Assembly: GCA_963828825.1 (NCBI GenBank)
Contig: CAWHGF010000004.1
Location: forward strand, 372,001 to 436,000
Length of the DNA stretch: 64,000 bases
Source: Bog-473 sp963828825
Lineage (GTDB): Bacteria > Actinomycetota > Acidimicrobiia > Acidimicrobiales > RAAP-2
Reading direction: 5' to 3'
Within the stretch, counting starts at the first letter, position 1, and the number at the start of each line of letters is the position of its first letter. The position numbers and the translations under genes are program-made. The notes beneath the pieces were generated by a model, which was not told the origin of the DNA, made no database searches, and saw nothing but the letters and a program-made list of their open reading frames with translations. This document shows, one piece after another, positions 44,219 through 53,068 of this stretch.

Positions 44219-45637
44219 GTGAAGCTGGGCATCGGCGCCCGCATCACGGCCGTCTTCGGTCTCGGGGCGCTGATCCTCTCCATCCTGATGGGTGGGCTCT
44301 CCTACTTCACCGTGCGCCACTTCCTGCTGGCCGGCCGGGAGTCGGCCGCCCAGCACCAGGCCTTCAACAACGCCGTGCTGGTGCGCAACTCCCTGCAGTT
44401 GGGGAACACGCAGTACGTCTCGCTGCTCTCCAACATCGACGCCGGCTCCGACGCCCACTCCGTCCTCTACCACCACGCCAAGGCCTACGAGTCGTCGCTG
44501 TCGGTCAACGCCTCCATCCCGGCACAGCTGCGCAAGGACGTGCTGGCCGGGACGGCGGCGACCCAGACCTACCGGACCTCCCAGGGGACGGCCGAGATCG
44601 TGGTCGGGATCCCGGTCCCTTCCGTGCACGCCTCCTACTTCGAGGTCTTCGATCTCTCCGACCTCGACCACACCCTGCGCGTGCTCGGGCTGACCCTCTT
44701 CGGTGCCGGCGTCGTCACGACCATCCTGGGGATCGCCCTCGGCCGCTTCGCCAGTGTGCGCTCGCTGCGACCGCTGGCCGACGTCTCGCGGGCGGCGGGC
44801 GCCATCGCCGGTGGCGAGCTCGACACGCGGCTCGACGCGGAGGCCGCCGACCCCGACCTCGAGGTCTTCACCCATTCGTTCAACGCCATGGTCGACCAGC
44901 TCCAGGAGCGCATCGAGCGCGAGGCGCGCTTCAATTCCGACGTGAGCCACGAGCTGCGATCTCCCCTGACCACCCTGGCCGCCGCCATGGAGGTGCTCGA
45001 GGCCGACCGGGACGCACTGCCACCGCGCTCCCAGCGGGCCCTGCAGCTGCTGAGCGACGACCTGCGGCGCTTTCAGCGCATGGTCGGCGACCTGCTCGAG
45101 ATGTCGCGGGCAGACACCGGTTCAGTCGACGTCTTCCTCGAGGAGGTGAGCGTCTCCGAGCTGGTGCAGCGCTCGGTCGAGACGGGGTTCGGGCACATGG
45201 TGGCCCACGGGCCGGGAGGGCCCCCCGACGTCCAGGTCGACCCCGCCGTGCGCTGGTGGCGGGTGGGCGTCGACAAGCGCCGCTTCGAACGGGTCATGGT
45301 GAATCTCATGGAGAACGCCGACAACTACGGGGGCGGCGTGACAACGGTCGCCGTCCGGCCCGCGGACGACATGATGGTCGAGGTGACCGTCGAGGACGAC
45401 GGGCCGGGCATCGACCCCCGCGAGCGCACGAAGGTGTTCGAACGCTTCTACCGGGGCTCGGCGTCGGGGCGGCGGGGCACGGGAACCGGCACCGGTCTGG
45501 GTCTGGCCCTCGTCGCCGAGCACATGCGGGTCATGCGCGGCGACGTCCGGGTGGAGTCCTCCGACGCGGGCGGTGCCCGCTTCGTGCTCAGCCTGCCGGT
45601 GATGGCGAACGGGGACGAGCCGGGAGCCGACGAGTGA
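44219..45637 (+). CDS. Sensor histidine kinase, MtrB-like
   Basis: 472 residues. Membrane helix ~8-32, an extracytoplasmic segment to ~150, second helix ~155-178, HAMP, HisKA with phospho-His H244 (SDVSHELRSPL), then HATPase_c (NLMENADNYGGG, DDGPGID, FERFYRG, GTGLGLAL). It would phosphorylate the preceding regulator. GTG start immediately after that gene; its own stop overlaps the lipoprotein start (GTGA). Confidence 0.94.
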   Translation: MKLGIGARITAVFGLGALILSILMGGLSYFTVRHFLLAGRESAAQHQAFNNAVLVRNSLQLGNTQYVSLLSNIDAGSDAHSVLYHHAKAYESSLSVNASIPAQLRKDVLAGTAATQTYRTSQGTAEIVVGIPVPSVHASYFEVFDLSDLDHTLRVLGLTLFGAGVVTTILGIALGRFASVRSLRPLADVSRAAGAIAGGELDTRLDAEAADPDLEVFTHSFNAMVDQLQERIEREARFNSDVSHELRSPLTTLAAAMEVLEADRDALPPRSQRALQLLSDDLRRFQRMVGDLLEMSRADTGSVDVFLEEVSVSELVQRSVETGFGHMVAHGPGGPPDVQVDPAVRWWRVGVDKRRFERVMVNLMENADNYGGGVTTVAVRPADDMMVEVTVEDDGPGIDPRERTKVFERFYRGSASGRRGTGTGTGLGLALVAEHMRVMRGDVRVESSDAGGARFVLSLPVMANGDEPGADE

Positions 45638-46221
45638 GGCGTCGCGTCGCCGCCCTGGCACTCGGCGTCACGGCGTTCGTCGCCGCCGGCTGCGCCATAC
45701 CCACGCAGGGCGCGCCCAGCACGATGGCGGCCTCGAAAGTGCCCTTCAACCTACTCGACCCCCACCTGCCGACGACCACGACCACGCTGCCGAAGCCGAC
45801 GTCGCTCGTGCCGGTCAAGGTCTTCTACCTCAACTCGAGCAACCAGTTGACGGCGGCGTCACGGGTCGTGGCGGCGCCGGCGCCCTTGACCGCCATCATC
45901 ACCTCCATGTTGGCCGGCCCCACCAAGGCCGAGACCGCGCAGGGGATCTCCACTGCCATCCCGAGCAACGTGACGGTCCTGTCGGCCACGACGCAGGCGG
46001 GCATCGTGACCGTGAACATGAACGCGGCCTTCGGCGACATCATCGGCAACAGCATCGAGCTGGCGGTGGCCCAGATCGTCGCCACCATCGCCACGGAGAA
46101 CGGGTTGAACACGGGTGTCATCTTCGAAATCGAGGGCCAACGCACAAGCGTCCCGATCGCCAACGGCTCGCAGGTGACCGAGCCCGTCTACCTCATTGAG
46201 TTCCTCAGCGTGGCGCCCTGA
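45634..46221 (+). CDS. GerMN-domain lipoprotein, LpqB-like
   Basis: 195 residues. Signal peptide with a lipobox FVAAGC (Cys19), a Thr-rich linker (TTTTTLP), then one GerMN domain (VKVFYLNSSNQLTAASR, MLAGPTKAETAQGIS, VNMNAAFGD). The actinobacterial LpqB is much longer, carrying a beta-propeller after GerMN; here only GerMN is present. GTGA overlap with the kinase suggests it modulates that sensor, as LpqB does with MtrB. Confidence 0.85.
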   Translation: MRRRVAALALGVTAFVAAGCAIPTQGAPSTMAASKVPFNLLDPHLPTTTTTLPKPTSLVPVKVFYLNSSNQLTAASRVVAAPAPLTAIITSMLAGPTKAETAQGISTAIPSNVTVLSATTQAGIVTVNMNAAFGDIIGNSIELAVAQIVATIATENGLNTGVIFEIEGQRTSVPIANGSQVTEPVYLIEFLSVAP

Positions 46222-46248
46222 GCGGGTCGCGGGCGGGGCCCGATCGGC

Positions 46249-46638
46249 TCAGCCGGCGTGCTCGACGTCGCGGCGCCACGGCACGCGCGGTGCGCCCGAC
46301 CACAGGTGTTCGAGGTCGTAGTAGTCGCGCGTCTCCTGCAAGAAGACATGGGCGATGAAGTCGCCATAGTCCATCAGCACCCAGGTGGCGTCCTGCAGTC
46401 CCTCCACCCGGATGGGCGTGATGCCGTGCGACTCCTTCACGCCGCGCTCGATCTCCTCGACCAGCGTCCGCACGTGGCGCGTGTTCTGCGCGCTGGTGAT
46501 GACGAACGCGTCGACCACGCCGAAGAGCTCGGCCATCCCGAGCACCACCGTGTCCCGCCCGAGCTTGGCCTCGGCCGACTCGGCGGCGGTCGCCACCGGC
46601 GGCGGGAGCTGGACGTGCACGTCGACGCCTGGCGTCAA
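46249..46638 (-). CDS. rsfS: Ribosomal silencing factor RsfS
   Basis: 129 residues. The RsfS/Iojap core is VVDAFVITSAQNTRHVRTLVEE, DATWVLMDYGDFIAHVF and TRDYYDLEHLW. It binds L14 and blocks subunit joining in starvation. I chose the TTG at 46638, which overlaps the stop of the upstream small membrane gene (TTGA); an internal GTG near 46620 is an alternative. Follows nadD as in most bacteria. Confidence 0.92.
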   Translation of the reverse strand: MTPGVDVHVQLPPPVATAAESAEAKLGRDTVVLGMAELFGVVDAFVITSAQNTRHVRTLVEEIERGVKESHGITPIRVEGLQDATWVLMDYGDFIAHVFLQETRDYYDLEHLWSGAPRVPWRRDVEHAG

Positions 46639-46838
46639 TGGAGCAACTCCAGGACCCCCACGGTGAACCCGAAGGCGATGACGAGGATGGAGCCCGCGGC
46701 GATCGCCCAACGCTGGCGGGAACGGCGCGCCACCTTCTGCTCGGCCCGGCGGTCCGCCCGGCGCTGCACCCGGGCGGGAAGCGCCCCCGTACGGGGACTC
46801 TCCGACAGTTCCGTCCACCCGGCCGGCATGGCGCTCAT
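46635..46838 (-). CDS. Small single-pass membrane protein between nadD and rsfS
   Basis: 67 residues. A basic N-terminal half (VQRRADRRAEQKVARRSRQRW) precedes one membrane helix, AIAAGSILVIAFGFTVGVLELL, at the C-terminus. The ATG abuts the nadD stop with no gap, and its own stop overlaps the rsfS TTG. No family recognised; tight coupling on both sides argues it is translated. Probably inserted N-in with a positive cytosolic tail. Confidence 0.7.
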   Translation of the reverse strand: MSAMPAGWTELSESPRTGALPARVQRRADRRAEQKVARRSRQRWAIAAGSILVIAFGFTVGVLELLH

Positions 46839-47447
46839 TCAGGGCACAGCGTACAGAGCGCGGCGGCGAATGCAACGGATGACCGCAGCGGGGACCATCC
46901 CCCCGACCGGCCGGCCCGCCGCCAGGAGCGCACGGACCTCCGAGCTCGAGACGGGGACCTGCGGCCCGTCGACCCATTCAGCCCGCCAACCAGGGGGAAC
47001 CGCCGGGGCGGAGCCGGTCGGCCGGGACACGATGGCCAGCGTGACCAGGCGCTGCAGATCCTCCTGGCGATGCCAGGATCCGAGCTCGGGGACCAGGTCG
47101 GCGCCCACCACCAGGAACAGCTCGACGGGATGGCGGCCGGCTCGGGCCAGGATCTCCTCCGCCGTGTCCACCGAGTAGCTGGGGCCGCCCCGCTCGATCT
47201 CGAGCCGGCTCGCCTCGGCGCCCGGGATCTCCTCGGCGAGGGCCTCGGTCAGGGCGTAGCGATCCTCCGCCGGCGAGACGGCGCGCTGCCCCGACTTCTG
47301 CCAGGGATCGTTGGCGACGACGAGGAGCAGCCGGTCGAGTCCGAGCCGCTCGGTGACAGCGCGCGCCGCGGCGACGTGCCCCGCGTGCGGCGGGTCGAAG
47401 GTGCCGCCGAAGATCCCGATGCGGGTCGGGGGCTCAGGTGCCGGCAA
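46839..47447 (-). CDS. nadD: Nicotinate-nucleotide adenylyltransferase
   Basis: 202 residues; joins ATP and nicotinate mononucleotide in NAD synthesis. The nucleotidyltransferase signature GIFGGTFDPPHAGH and C-terminal VSSSEVRALLAAGRPV (the ISSTxIR-type motif) are present. The TTG at 47447 overlaps the end of the luciferase-like gene by 14 nt; no ATG or GTG fits. Confidence 0.94.
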   Translation of the reverse strand: MPAPEPPTRIGIFGGTFDPPHAGHVAAARAVTERLGLDRLLLVVANDPWQKSGQRAVSPAEDRYALTEALAEEIPGAEASRLEIERGGPSYSVDTAEEILARAGRHPVELFLVVGADLVPELGSWHRQEDLQRLVTLAIVSRPTGSAPAVPPGWRAEWVDGPQVPVSSSEVRALLAAGRPVGGMVPAAVIRCIRRRALYAVP

Positions 47448-48363
47448 GTTCGGCGATCACCGGCGCCAGCGCGTCCATCTCCGCCTCGTGCACGACGATG
47501 TAACTGAAGCCCAGCTCCTCGCGGCGTTTGCGCAGCACTTCGGTGATCTCCTCGACGGTGCCGATGAGCGCCAACGGCGCCGAGCGCAGCTGGTCCGGCG
47601 TCAACCCGAACAGCGACGCGAGCGACTCGATGACCTCGCCGGCGTTCGGGACCACCTGCACCGCGACCGTCCAACACTGGAACTCGAGGTCGCCGGCGCG
47701 GTCCGCCGCCGCCTCCCGGGCCCACCGCACCCGGTCGGTGTACTTCTCGACCACGGACTCGGCGGCGACCTCCGGTCCGACGTACCCCGCGGTCAGGCTC
47801 GGCACGATGCTCACGATGTCGGCGTACCGCCCGGCCAGAGTGAGGACGCGGCGGCCACCACCGCCGATCACGAGCGGCGGCCCGCCCGGCGTCGTCGGCG
47901 CCGGGGTTCCGGCCGCCCCAGAGACGCGGTAGTGCTCACCGGTGAAGGTGGCGCTGCCGTCGCGCCACATCGCCCGCATGATGGCGAGGCTCTCGGCCAG
48001 GCGGGCCACGCGCACCGACGGCGTGTCCATCGGGATACCCGACTGCTGGTAGTCCGTCTTCATCCAGCCGGCGCCGAGGCCGAACTCGAAGCGACCGCCG
48101 CTGACGATGTCGAGGGTCGCCGCCTCCTTGGCGAGGACGACCGGGTGGCGGAAGTCGTTGTCGAGGACCAGGGTGCCGACCCGCAACGTCGTCGTCGCCT
48201 CGGCCGCCACCGTCGCCGCGATCATGGGGGCCCACTGGTCGTCGAGGTGGTCGGGGACATAGAGGGTCGAGTAGCCCAGGTCCTCGGCCTTCTGCGCCAG
48301 TTGGCGCCACGCAGCGGGGGAGGCTGCGTGGGACGCCTGGAGGGCGAAACGGAAAGCGGCCAT
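47434..48363 (-). CDS. LLM-class F420-dependent oxidoreductase
   Basis: 309-residue luciferase-like barrel with DHLDDQWAPM, LGTLV-type strand (VGTLVLDNDFRHP), FGLGAGWMKTDY and PPLVIGGGGRRVL. Related to the family-typical F420 enzymes; substrate unknown. The ATG at 48363 lies 8 nt below TAGGAT (48372-48377), with no ribosome site, so probably leaderless. It is only distantly like the oxidoreductase at 8.9 kb. Divergent from DAHP synthase, 32 bp away. Confidence 0.9.
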   Translation of the reverse strand: MAAFRFALQASHAASPAAWRQLAQKAEDLGYSTLYVPDHLDDQWAPMIAATVAAEATTTLRVGTLVLDNDFRHPVVLAKEAATLDIVSGGRFEFGLGAGWMKTDYQQSGIPMDTPSVRVARLAESLAIMRAMWRDGSATFTGEHYRVSGAAGTPAPTTPGGPPLVIGGGGRRVLTLAGRYADIVSIVPSLTAGYVGPEVAAESVVEKYTDRVRWAREAAADRAGDLEFQCWTVAVQVVPNAGEVIESLASLFGLTPDQLRSAPLALIGTVEEITEVLRKRREELGFSYIVVHEAEMDALAPVIAELAGT

Positions 48364-48371
48364 GGGGGGCG

Positions 48372-48389
48372 ATCCTACGGCGTTAACCT
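48372..48389. promoter_or_regulatory. Paired divergent -10 boxes between oxidoreductase and DAHP synthase
   Basis: TAGGAT on the minus strand (48372-48377) is 8 nt from the oxidoreductase ATG; TAACCT on the plus strand (48384-48389) is 6 nt from the DAHP synthase GTG. The whole spacer is 32 bp, so both transcripts would be leaderless and the two polymerases would compete for the site. Confidence 0.5.
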
Positions 48390-48395
48390 GTAGCG

Positions 48396-49755
48396 GTGAC
48401 GAGCCCCGCCGTGTCCTCCTCGTGGAGCCCCGCGTCCTGGCGCAAGTTCCCCGCCGCACAGCAGCCGGAGTGGCCCGACGCGGACGCGCTCAAGAAGGCG
48501 GAGGCCCGGCTGGCGACGGTGCCGCCACTCGTCTTCGCCGGCGAGGCGCGCTACCTGACCGAGCAATTGGCCCAGGTGGCCCACGGCGACGCCTTCCTCC
48601 TGCAGGCGGGAGACTGCGCCGAGTCCTTCGCCGAATTCGAGCGCGGACTCCATCCGGGACAAGCTCAAGATCATCCTGCAGATGGCGGTGGCGCTCACCT
48701 ACGCGGCCGGCGTGCCGGTGGTGAAGGTCGGGCGCATCGCCGGCCAGTTCGCCAAGCCGCGCACGGCCGGCACCGAACGCATCGGCGACGTGGAACTGCC
48801 GTCCTTCCGCGGTCACATGGTCAACGACGAGGCCTTCGAGGCCGAGGCGCGCCGGCCCGACCCTGAGCGCCTGGTGGCGGCGTACCAGCAGTCGGCGTCG
48901 ACGCTCAACTTGCTGCGGGCGTTCACCAAGGGTGGGTTCGCCGATCTGTCACAGGTGCACCTGTGGAACCAGCAGTTCGTCTCGTCGTCGAGCGAGGGCC
49001 AGCGCTACGAGCGCATCGCCTCGGAGATCGACCGCGCCCTGCGCTTCATGGCGGCGTGCGGCATCGACCTCGGTGCCGAGAAGGGGCTGCACCAGGTCGA
49101 CTTCTTCACGAGCCACGAAGCCTTGATCCTGCCCTACGAGGAATGCCTCACCCGCGTGGACTCCCTCACCGGCGACTGGTACGACTGCTCCGCCCACATG
49201 GTCTGGGTCGGTGACCGCACCCGTCAGCTCGACGGCGCGCACCTCGAGTTCCTGGCGGGCGTCAACAACCCCGTCGGCGCCAAGGTGGGGCCCGACTGCA
49301 CGCCCGACGAAGTGGTGGCGCTGTGCGAGCGCCTGAACCCCGACCGCCTCCCGGGGCGCCTCACGCTCATCACCCGCCTGGGGTCCGGCCGGATCACCGA
49401 GCTGCTCCCCGCGATGGTGCGGGCGGTCGAGGCCGAGGGCCACGCCGTGGTGTGGGCCTGCGACCCCATGCACGGGAACACGTTCACCAGCGACGGCGGC
49501 CGCAAGACCAGGCGCTTCGACGACATCCTCTCGGAGCTGCGCTCGTTCTTCGACGTCCACCGTGACGAGGGGACCTGGCCCGGCGGGCTCCATGTGGAGC
49601 TGACCGGGGACGACGTCACCGAGTGCCTCGGTGGAGCCGAGGAGATCTTCGAGGTGGACCTCGATGCCCGCTACACGACGACGTGCGACCCCAGGCTGAA
49701 CGCCCGCCAGTCGCTCGACTTGGCCTTCCGCGTGGCGGAATTCCTCAGAACTTGA
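48396..49755 (+). CDS. aroG: Class II DAHP synthase, split by a one-base frameshift
   Basis: First enzyme of the shikimate pathway (PEP plus erythrose-4-phosphate). The first frame (GTG 48396) runs to LLQAGDCAESFAEFE; the second continues ADSIRDKLKIILQMAVALTYAAG and then KVGRIAGQFAKPR, YEECLTR, VWVGDRTRQLDGAH, GNTFTS and EVDLDARYTTTCDPRLN. Removing one C near 48642 joins them into a normal ~452-residue class II enzyme. All metal and substrate motifs are intact, so a sequencing error is likely. The symbol follows mycobacterial usage. Confidence 0.92.
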
Positions 49756-51284
49756 TCCGCCGCCTGGTTCTCGCCGTGCTGGTGACGGCGCTGCCGCTGC
49801 TGACGCTCGTCGCCGTCGCGGTCACGACGCCGGCGCGGCCGGCGGCGGCGGCGGCCCCGACCTCGACGCCGGCCTACTGGCTGGTGGCGTCCGACGGGGG
49901 CATCTTCAGTTTCGGCGGCGCGCCGTTCTACGGGTCGACGGGCGGCATGGTGCTCAACAAGCCGGTGGTGGGGATGGCCGCCACGTCGGACGGCGGCGGG
50001 TACTACCTGGTGGCCTCCGACGGGGGTGTCTTCAGCTACGGCGACGCCCAGTTCTACGGGAGCACCGGCAGCATCGCGCTCAACCAGCCGGTCGTCGGGA
50101 TGGCGGTGGTGCCGGGCGGGGGCGGGTACTGGCTGGTGGCCGCCGACGGGGGAATCTTCAGCTACGGGTCGGCGAAGTTCTACGGCAGCACCGGCGGCAT
50201 GCGGCTGAACAAGCCGGTGGTGGGGATGGCCGTCACGCCGAGCGGCAACGGCTACTGGCTCGTGGCCTCCGACGGGGGGATCTTCAGCTACGGCGACGCC
50301 AGCTTCTTCGGGAGCACGGGCGGCATGGTCCTCAACAAGCCCGTCGTCGGGATGATCACCGGTCCGGCCGGCGCCGGCTACTTCCTGGTCGCCTCGGACG
50401 GCGGCATCTTCAGCTTCGGCACGGCACCCTTCTTCGGCTCGCTCGGGGGACTGACGCTCCGGCACCCGATTGTGGCGGCGGCGGCCACGCCGACGGGCAA
50501 CGGCTACTGGTTCACCGACACCGCGGGACTGGTCTCTAATTTCGGCTCCGCCGACTACTACGGCTCCGCGCCCTCACCCCTGTTCCGGCCGATCGTGGGC
50601 ATGGCGGAGGCGCCCGGGAGCACCGGCGCCTTCATCGGCGGGACGTACCCGTCGGGGTCCTACGGCTACGACATCAGCACGTACCAGTGCTCGAGTTTTC
50701 CGGGAGGGGACCACCAGATCGGCATCGTGCAGGTTGACGGGAGCTCGATGGGGAACACCAACACGTGCCTGCCGGCGGAGTTGGCCTGGGCCGGAAGCGG
50801 GCTCAACCTGTACACCTACCTGACCTACTTCACCTCGACCACGAACGAACCCGGGTGCAACGGCGACGTCTCCTGCAATGCCGGCTACCAGGCCGGGATC
50901 TTCGCCTACAACGACGCCTTCAAGGCAGGAGCCGGCTCCCCGGCCACCCCCTGGTGGCTCGACGTCGAGACCGCTGACGCCAACTGGTCCGGCGACCTGG
51001 CCGAGAACGCCCAATTCGTCCAGGGCGCCCTCAACGCACTGCACGAGACCGAGGGGATTCCCGACGTCGGCATCTACGCCAGCCCCGGCGTCTGGAACAA
51101 CATCGTCGGCAGCTACCAGCCCGACGTGCCCTATTGGATGGCCGACTACCTCCCCTCACCGAGTGGACCGGGCAGCTGCGCCGACATCGGCCGGTGGCAG
51201 TCGATGGGCGCGCAGCTCCCCAGCGGGCCGCTCGAGATCGTCCAGTACGACAGCACGGAGTACGACGACGACTACGCCTGCTAG
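49752..51284 (+). CDS. Secreted beta-propeller-like repeat protein with GH25-like hydrolase domain
   Basis: 510 residues. A signal peptide (LIRRLVLAVLVTALPLL, cleavage near AAAAA ~35) is followed by six to seven 42-residue repeats of the type YWLVASDGGIFSYGDA...FYGSTGG...LNKPVVGMA. The C-terminal ~210 residues resemble a GH25 lysozyme-like barrel, with D307 (YGYDIST) and D404/E406 (WLDVETAD) in catalytic positions. It could cut cell-wall glycan. The TTG start overlaps the DAHP synthase stop (TTGA), an odd pairing of functions. Confidence 0.85.
   Translation: MIRRLVLAVLVTALPLLTLVAVAVTTPARPAAAAAPTSTPAYWLVASDGGIFSFGGAPFYGSTGGMVLNKPVVGMAATSDGGGYYLVASDGGVFSYGDAQFYGSTGSIALNQPVVGMAVVPGGGGYWLVAADGGIFSYGSAKFYGSTGGMRLNKPVVGMAVTPSGNGYWLVASDGGIFSYGDASFFGSTGGMVLNKPVVGMITGPAGAGYFLVASDGGIFSFGTAPFFGSLGGLTLRHPIVAAAATPTGNGYWFTDTAGLVSNFGSADYYGSAPSPLFRPIVGMAEAPGSTGAFIGGTYPSGSYGYDISTYQCSSFPGGDHQIGIVQVDGSSMGNTNTCLPAELAWAGSGLNLYTYLTYFTSTTNEPGCNGDVSCNAGYQAGIFAYNDAFKAGAGSPATPWWLDVETADANWSGDLAENAQFVQGALNALHETEGIPDVGIYASPGVWNNIVGSYQPDVPYWMADYLPSPSGPGSCADIGRWQSMGAQLPSGPLEIVQYDSTEYDDDYAC
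49872..50627 (+). repeat. Tandem 126-bp coding repeats, six or seven units
   Basis: Units begin near 49872, 49998, 50124, 50250, 50376 and 50502, each exactly 126 bp (42 codons); a decayed seventh follows. The first five are strongly alike (SDGGIFSYG...STGG...NKPVVGM), the sixth has lost the SDGG motif. Equal spacing and count suggest blades of a propeller. Confidence 0.9.
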
Positions 51285-51315
51285 CGCGAAGCAGGAAGCC
51301 GTCGGTTCCGCGCCC

Positions 51316-51714
51316 ATGGGCGTGCGCTTCGAGTGGCGGGCACCCTTCGCCAACGCGGACGTCAACGCCCTCCACGCAGACGGGTTCGCGCATCGCGTTC
51401 TCGACATCGACTGGCGCCGTCAGGTCGAGCGTCACAGTCTGGGCTGGGTCTGCGCGTTCGACGCCGAGCTTCTGGTCGGCTTCGTCAACGTGGCCTGGGA
51501 CGGCGGGGTGCACGCCTTCGTCGTCGACACGCTCGTCGAGCGCACCCGCCGGCACACTGGGATCGGGGGCCGGCTGCTGGAGGTGGCCGAGCGGGAGAGC
51601 CGCACGGCCGGCTGCGGGTGGCTCCACGTCGACTTCGAGGAGGAGCAGCGCGACTTCTATCTCGGCGCTGGTGGCTTCACGCCAACCCCGGCCGGCGTCA
51701 TCGCGCTGCGCTGA
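51316..51714 (+). CDS. GNAT-family N-acetyltransferase
   Basis: 132 residues. The acetyl-CoA loop RRHTGIGGRLLEVAE (R-x-x-G-x-G type), a preceding beta strand HAFVVDTLVE and the C-terminal DFYLGAGGF are characteristic of GNAT. The substrate is unknown. ATG 31 bp after the GH25-like gene stop, same strand; convergent with a P-loop kinase. Confidence 0.88.
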   Translation: MGVRFEWRAPFANADVNALHADGFAHRVLDIDWRRQVERHSLGWVCAFDAELLVGFVNVAWDGGVHAFVVDTLVERTRRHTGIGGRLLEVAERESRTAGCGWLHVDFEEEQRDFYLGAGGFTPTPAGVIALR

Positions 51715-51742
51715 CCGTCTTCCGGATCGCCCGCAAGGACGA

Positions 51743-52288
51743 TCAGGACCGCGTCGCGAGCAGGGCGCGCAACCGCTCGGCATTCTCGTCCAACGGATCA
51801 CCGGCCTCCAGGACGAGATCGAGTCCGTCGGGGGGCACCCACGACGACCGGGCACGCGCCACGTGGTCCCAGTCCAGCTCGTACCAGTTCGGGATCTGTC
51901 GCCGCCGGCCCTCGACCCGTGAACGGTGCAGCCCGGCGTCGCGGCACGACGTCATGACGACGAGGCTCCCGACGCCTTCCTCGTTCGCCACCTGACGGGT
52001 CCCCTCCACCTCGGCGGCGCGGGCCACGCCGTCGAGCACGACCGAGGAGCCCAGCCGGAGTTGGGAACGCGCCAGGGCCCAGAGCAACGACCATCCGACG
52101 CCACGGTGTCCCCGCGGTCCCATGGTGTCGAGCGCGTCCTGCACCTCGGCGTGGGGCCGCAGACCGCTCATCGCCCAGTCGTGCCCGAGCACGGGAGCGC
52201 GCAGGGCGCGGCCCGCCACCTCGGCCATGGTCGACTTCCCTGATCCCGGCGGACCGGTGATCAGGACGAGGAGCGGGACCTCCGTCAC
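51743..52288 (-). CDS. P-loop kinase (AAA_33-like)
   Basis: 181 residues. Walker A GPPGSGKST (12-20) near the N-terminus, a possible Walker B/acceptor region SSVVLDGVAR, and an Arg-rich lid (SRVEGRRRQIPNW). The fold matches small-molecule or polynucleotide kinases of the AAA_33 group; acceptor unknown. The GTG overlaps the methyltransferase stop (GTGA). A paralogous kinase lies on the other side of that gene. Confidence 0.8.
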   Translation of the reverse strand: MTEVPLLVLITGPPGSGKSTMAEVAGRALRAPVLGHDWAMSGLRPHAEVQDALDTMGPRGHRGVGWSLLWALARSQLRLGSSVVLDGVARAAEVEGTRQVANEEGVGSLVVMTSCRDAGLHRSRVEGRRRQIPNWYELDWDHVARARSSWVPPDGLDLVLEAGDPLDENAERLRALLATRS

Positions 52289-53022
52289 CCGGCCGGCAGC
52301 TTCTCCCACACCGACACGTTCGAGGTGCTGTCGCTGGTGAACGGCTCGCGGTTCCAGCCGCTCCACCGCTCGCGCAGGCGCATGCCGGCGATGCGGGCCA
52401 TCAGATCGAGCTCGGCCGGCCAGACGTAGCGGTAGGGCATGGCGAACGTGCCGGCCCGGCCTTCACCGACCCAGTAATGGTGCGAGACACCGCGCTGCTG
52501 GGCCACGTCAAGGGTGTCGAACCCCAGTCGGTCCGGGGTGACCTGGAAGGCCAGTGCCGTCTCCCCCGGCGGCAGTCGGCGGAGTGGAGGCACCCCCACC
52601 TCAATGACGAAACACCCGCCCGATTCGAGGTGGCGCCCCACGTTGGTGAAGCACGCCACCTGGTCGTCCTGGCTCGTCAGGTTCCCGATCGTGTTGTAGA
52701 CGAGATAGGCCAGCCGGAAGGTCCCCTCCACCACGGTCGTGGCGAAGTCACCGATCGTCACCCCGATCGCCGCCGCACCGGGCTTCGCCTTCAGCTGCGC
52801 CACCATGTCGGGCGACAGGTCGATTCCGCACACCGGCACGCCGCGCGCGGACAGCGGCAGCGCAAGGCGGCCGGTGCCGATGCCCAGCTCCAGGGCCGCG
52901 CCGTCGCCGGCGAGCGCCGCCAGGAAGTCGACCGTCGCACCGACGACCGCCGGATCGAACATGGACGACGAGTCCTCGTCGTAGTTCTGGGCGATCGGCC
53001 CATCGAAGTAGTTCTTCCGCAC
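52285..53022 (-). CDS. Class I SAM-dependent methyltransferase
   Basis: 245 residues. Motif I LELGIGTGRLALPL, the acidic motif II end GIDLSPDM and YNTIGNL after strand 4 define the Rossmann methyltransferase fold. N-terminal YFDGPIAQNYDED resembles small-molecule methyltransferases. The GTG at 53022 gives the best N-terminus; no strong ribosome site. Coupled to the downstream kinase, 46 bp from the upstream one. Confidence 0.85.
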   Translation of the reverse strand: MRKNYFDGPIAQNYDEDSSSMFDPAVVGATVDFLAALAGDGAALELGIGTGRLALPLSARGVPVCGIDLSPDMVAQLKAKPGAAAIGVTIGDFATTVVEGTFRLAYLVYNTIGNLTSQDDQVACFTNVGRHLESGGCFVIEVGVPPLRRLPPGETALAFQVTPDRLGFDTLDVAQQRGVSHHYWVGEGRAGTFAMPYRYVWPAELDLMARIAGMRLRERWSGWNREPFTSDSTSNVSVWEKLPAG

Positions 53023-53068
53023 GGGGACACTGTGCCAGGCCGTCACCGACGGTGCGTGAGAACCCGGA

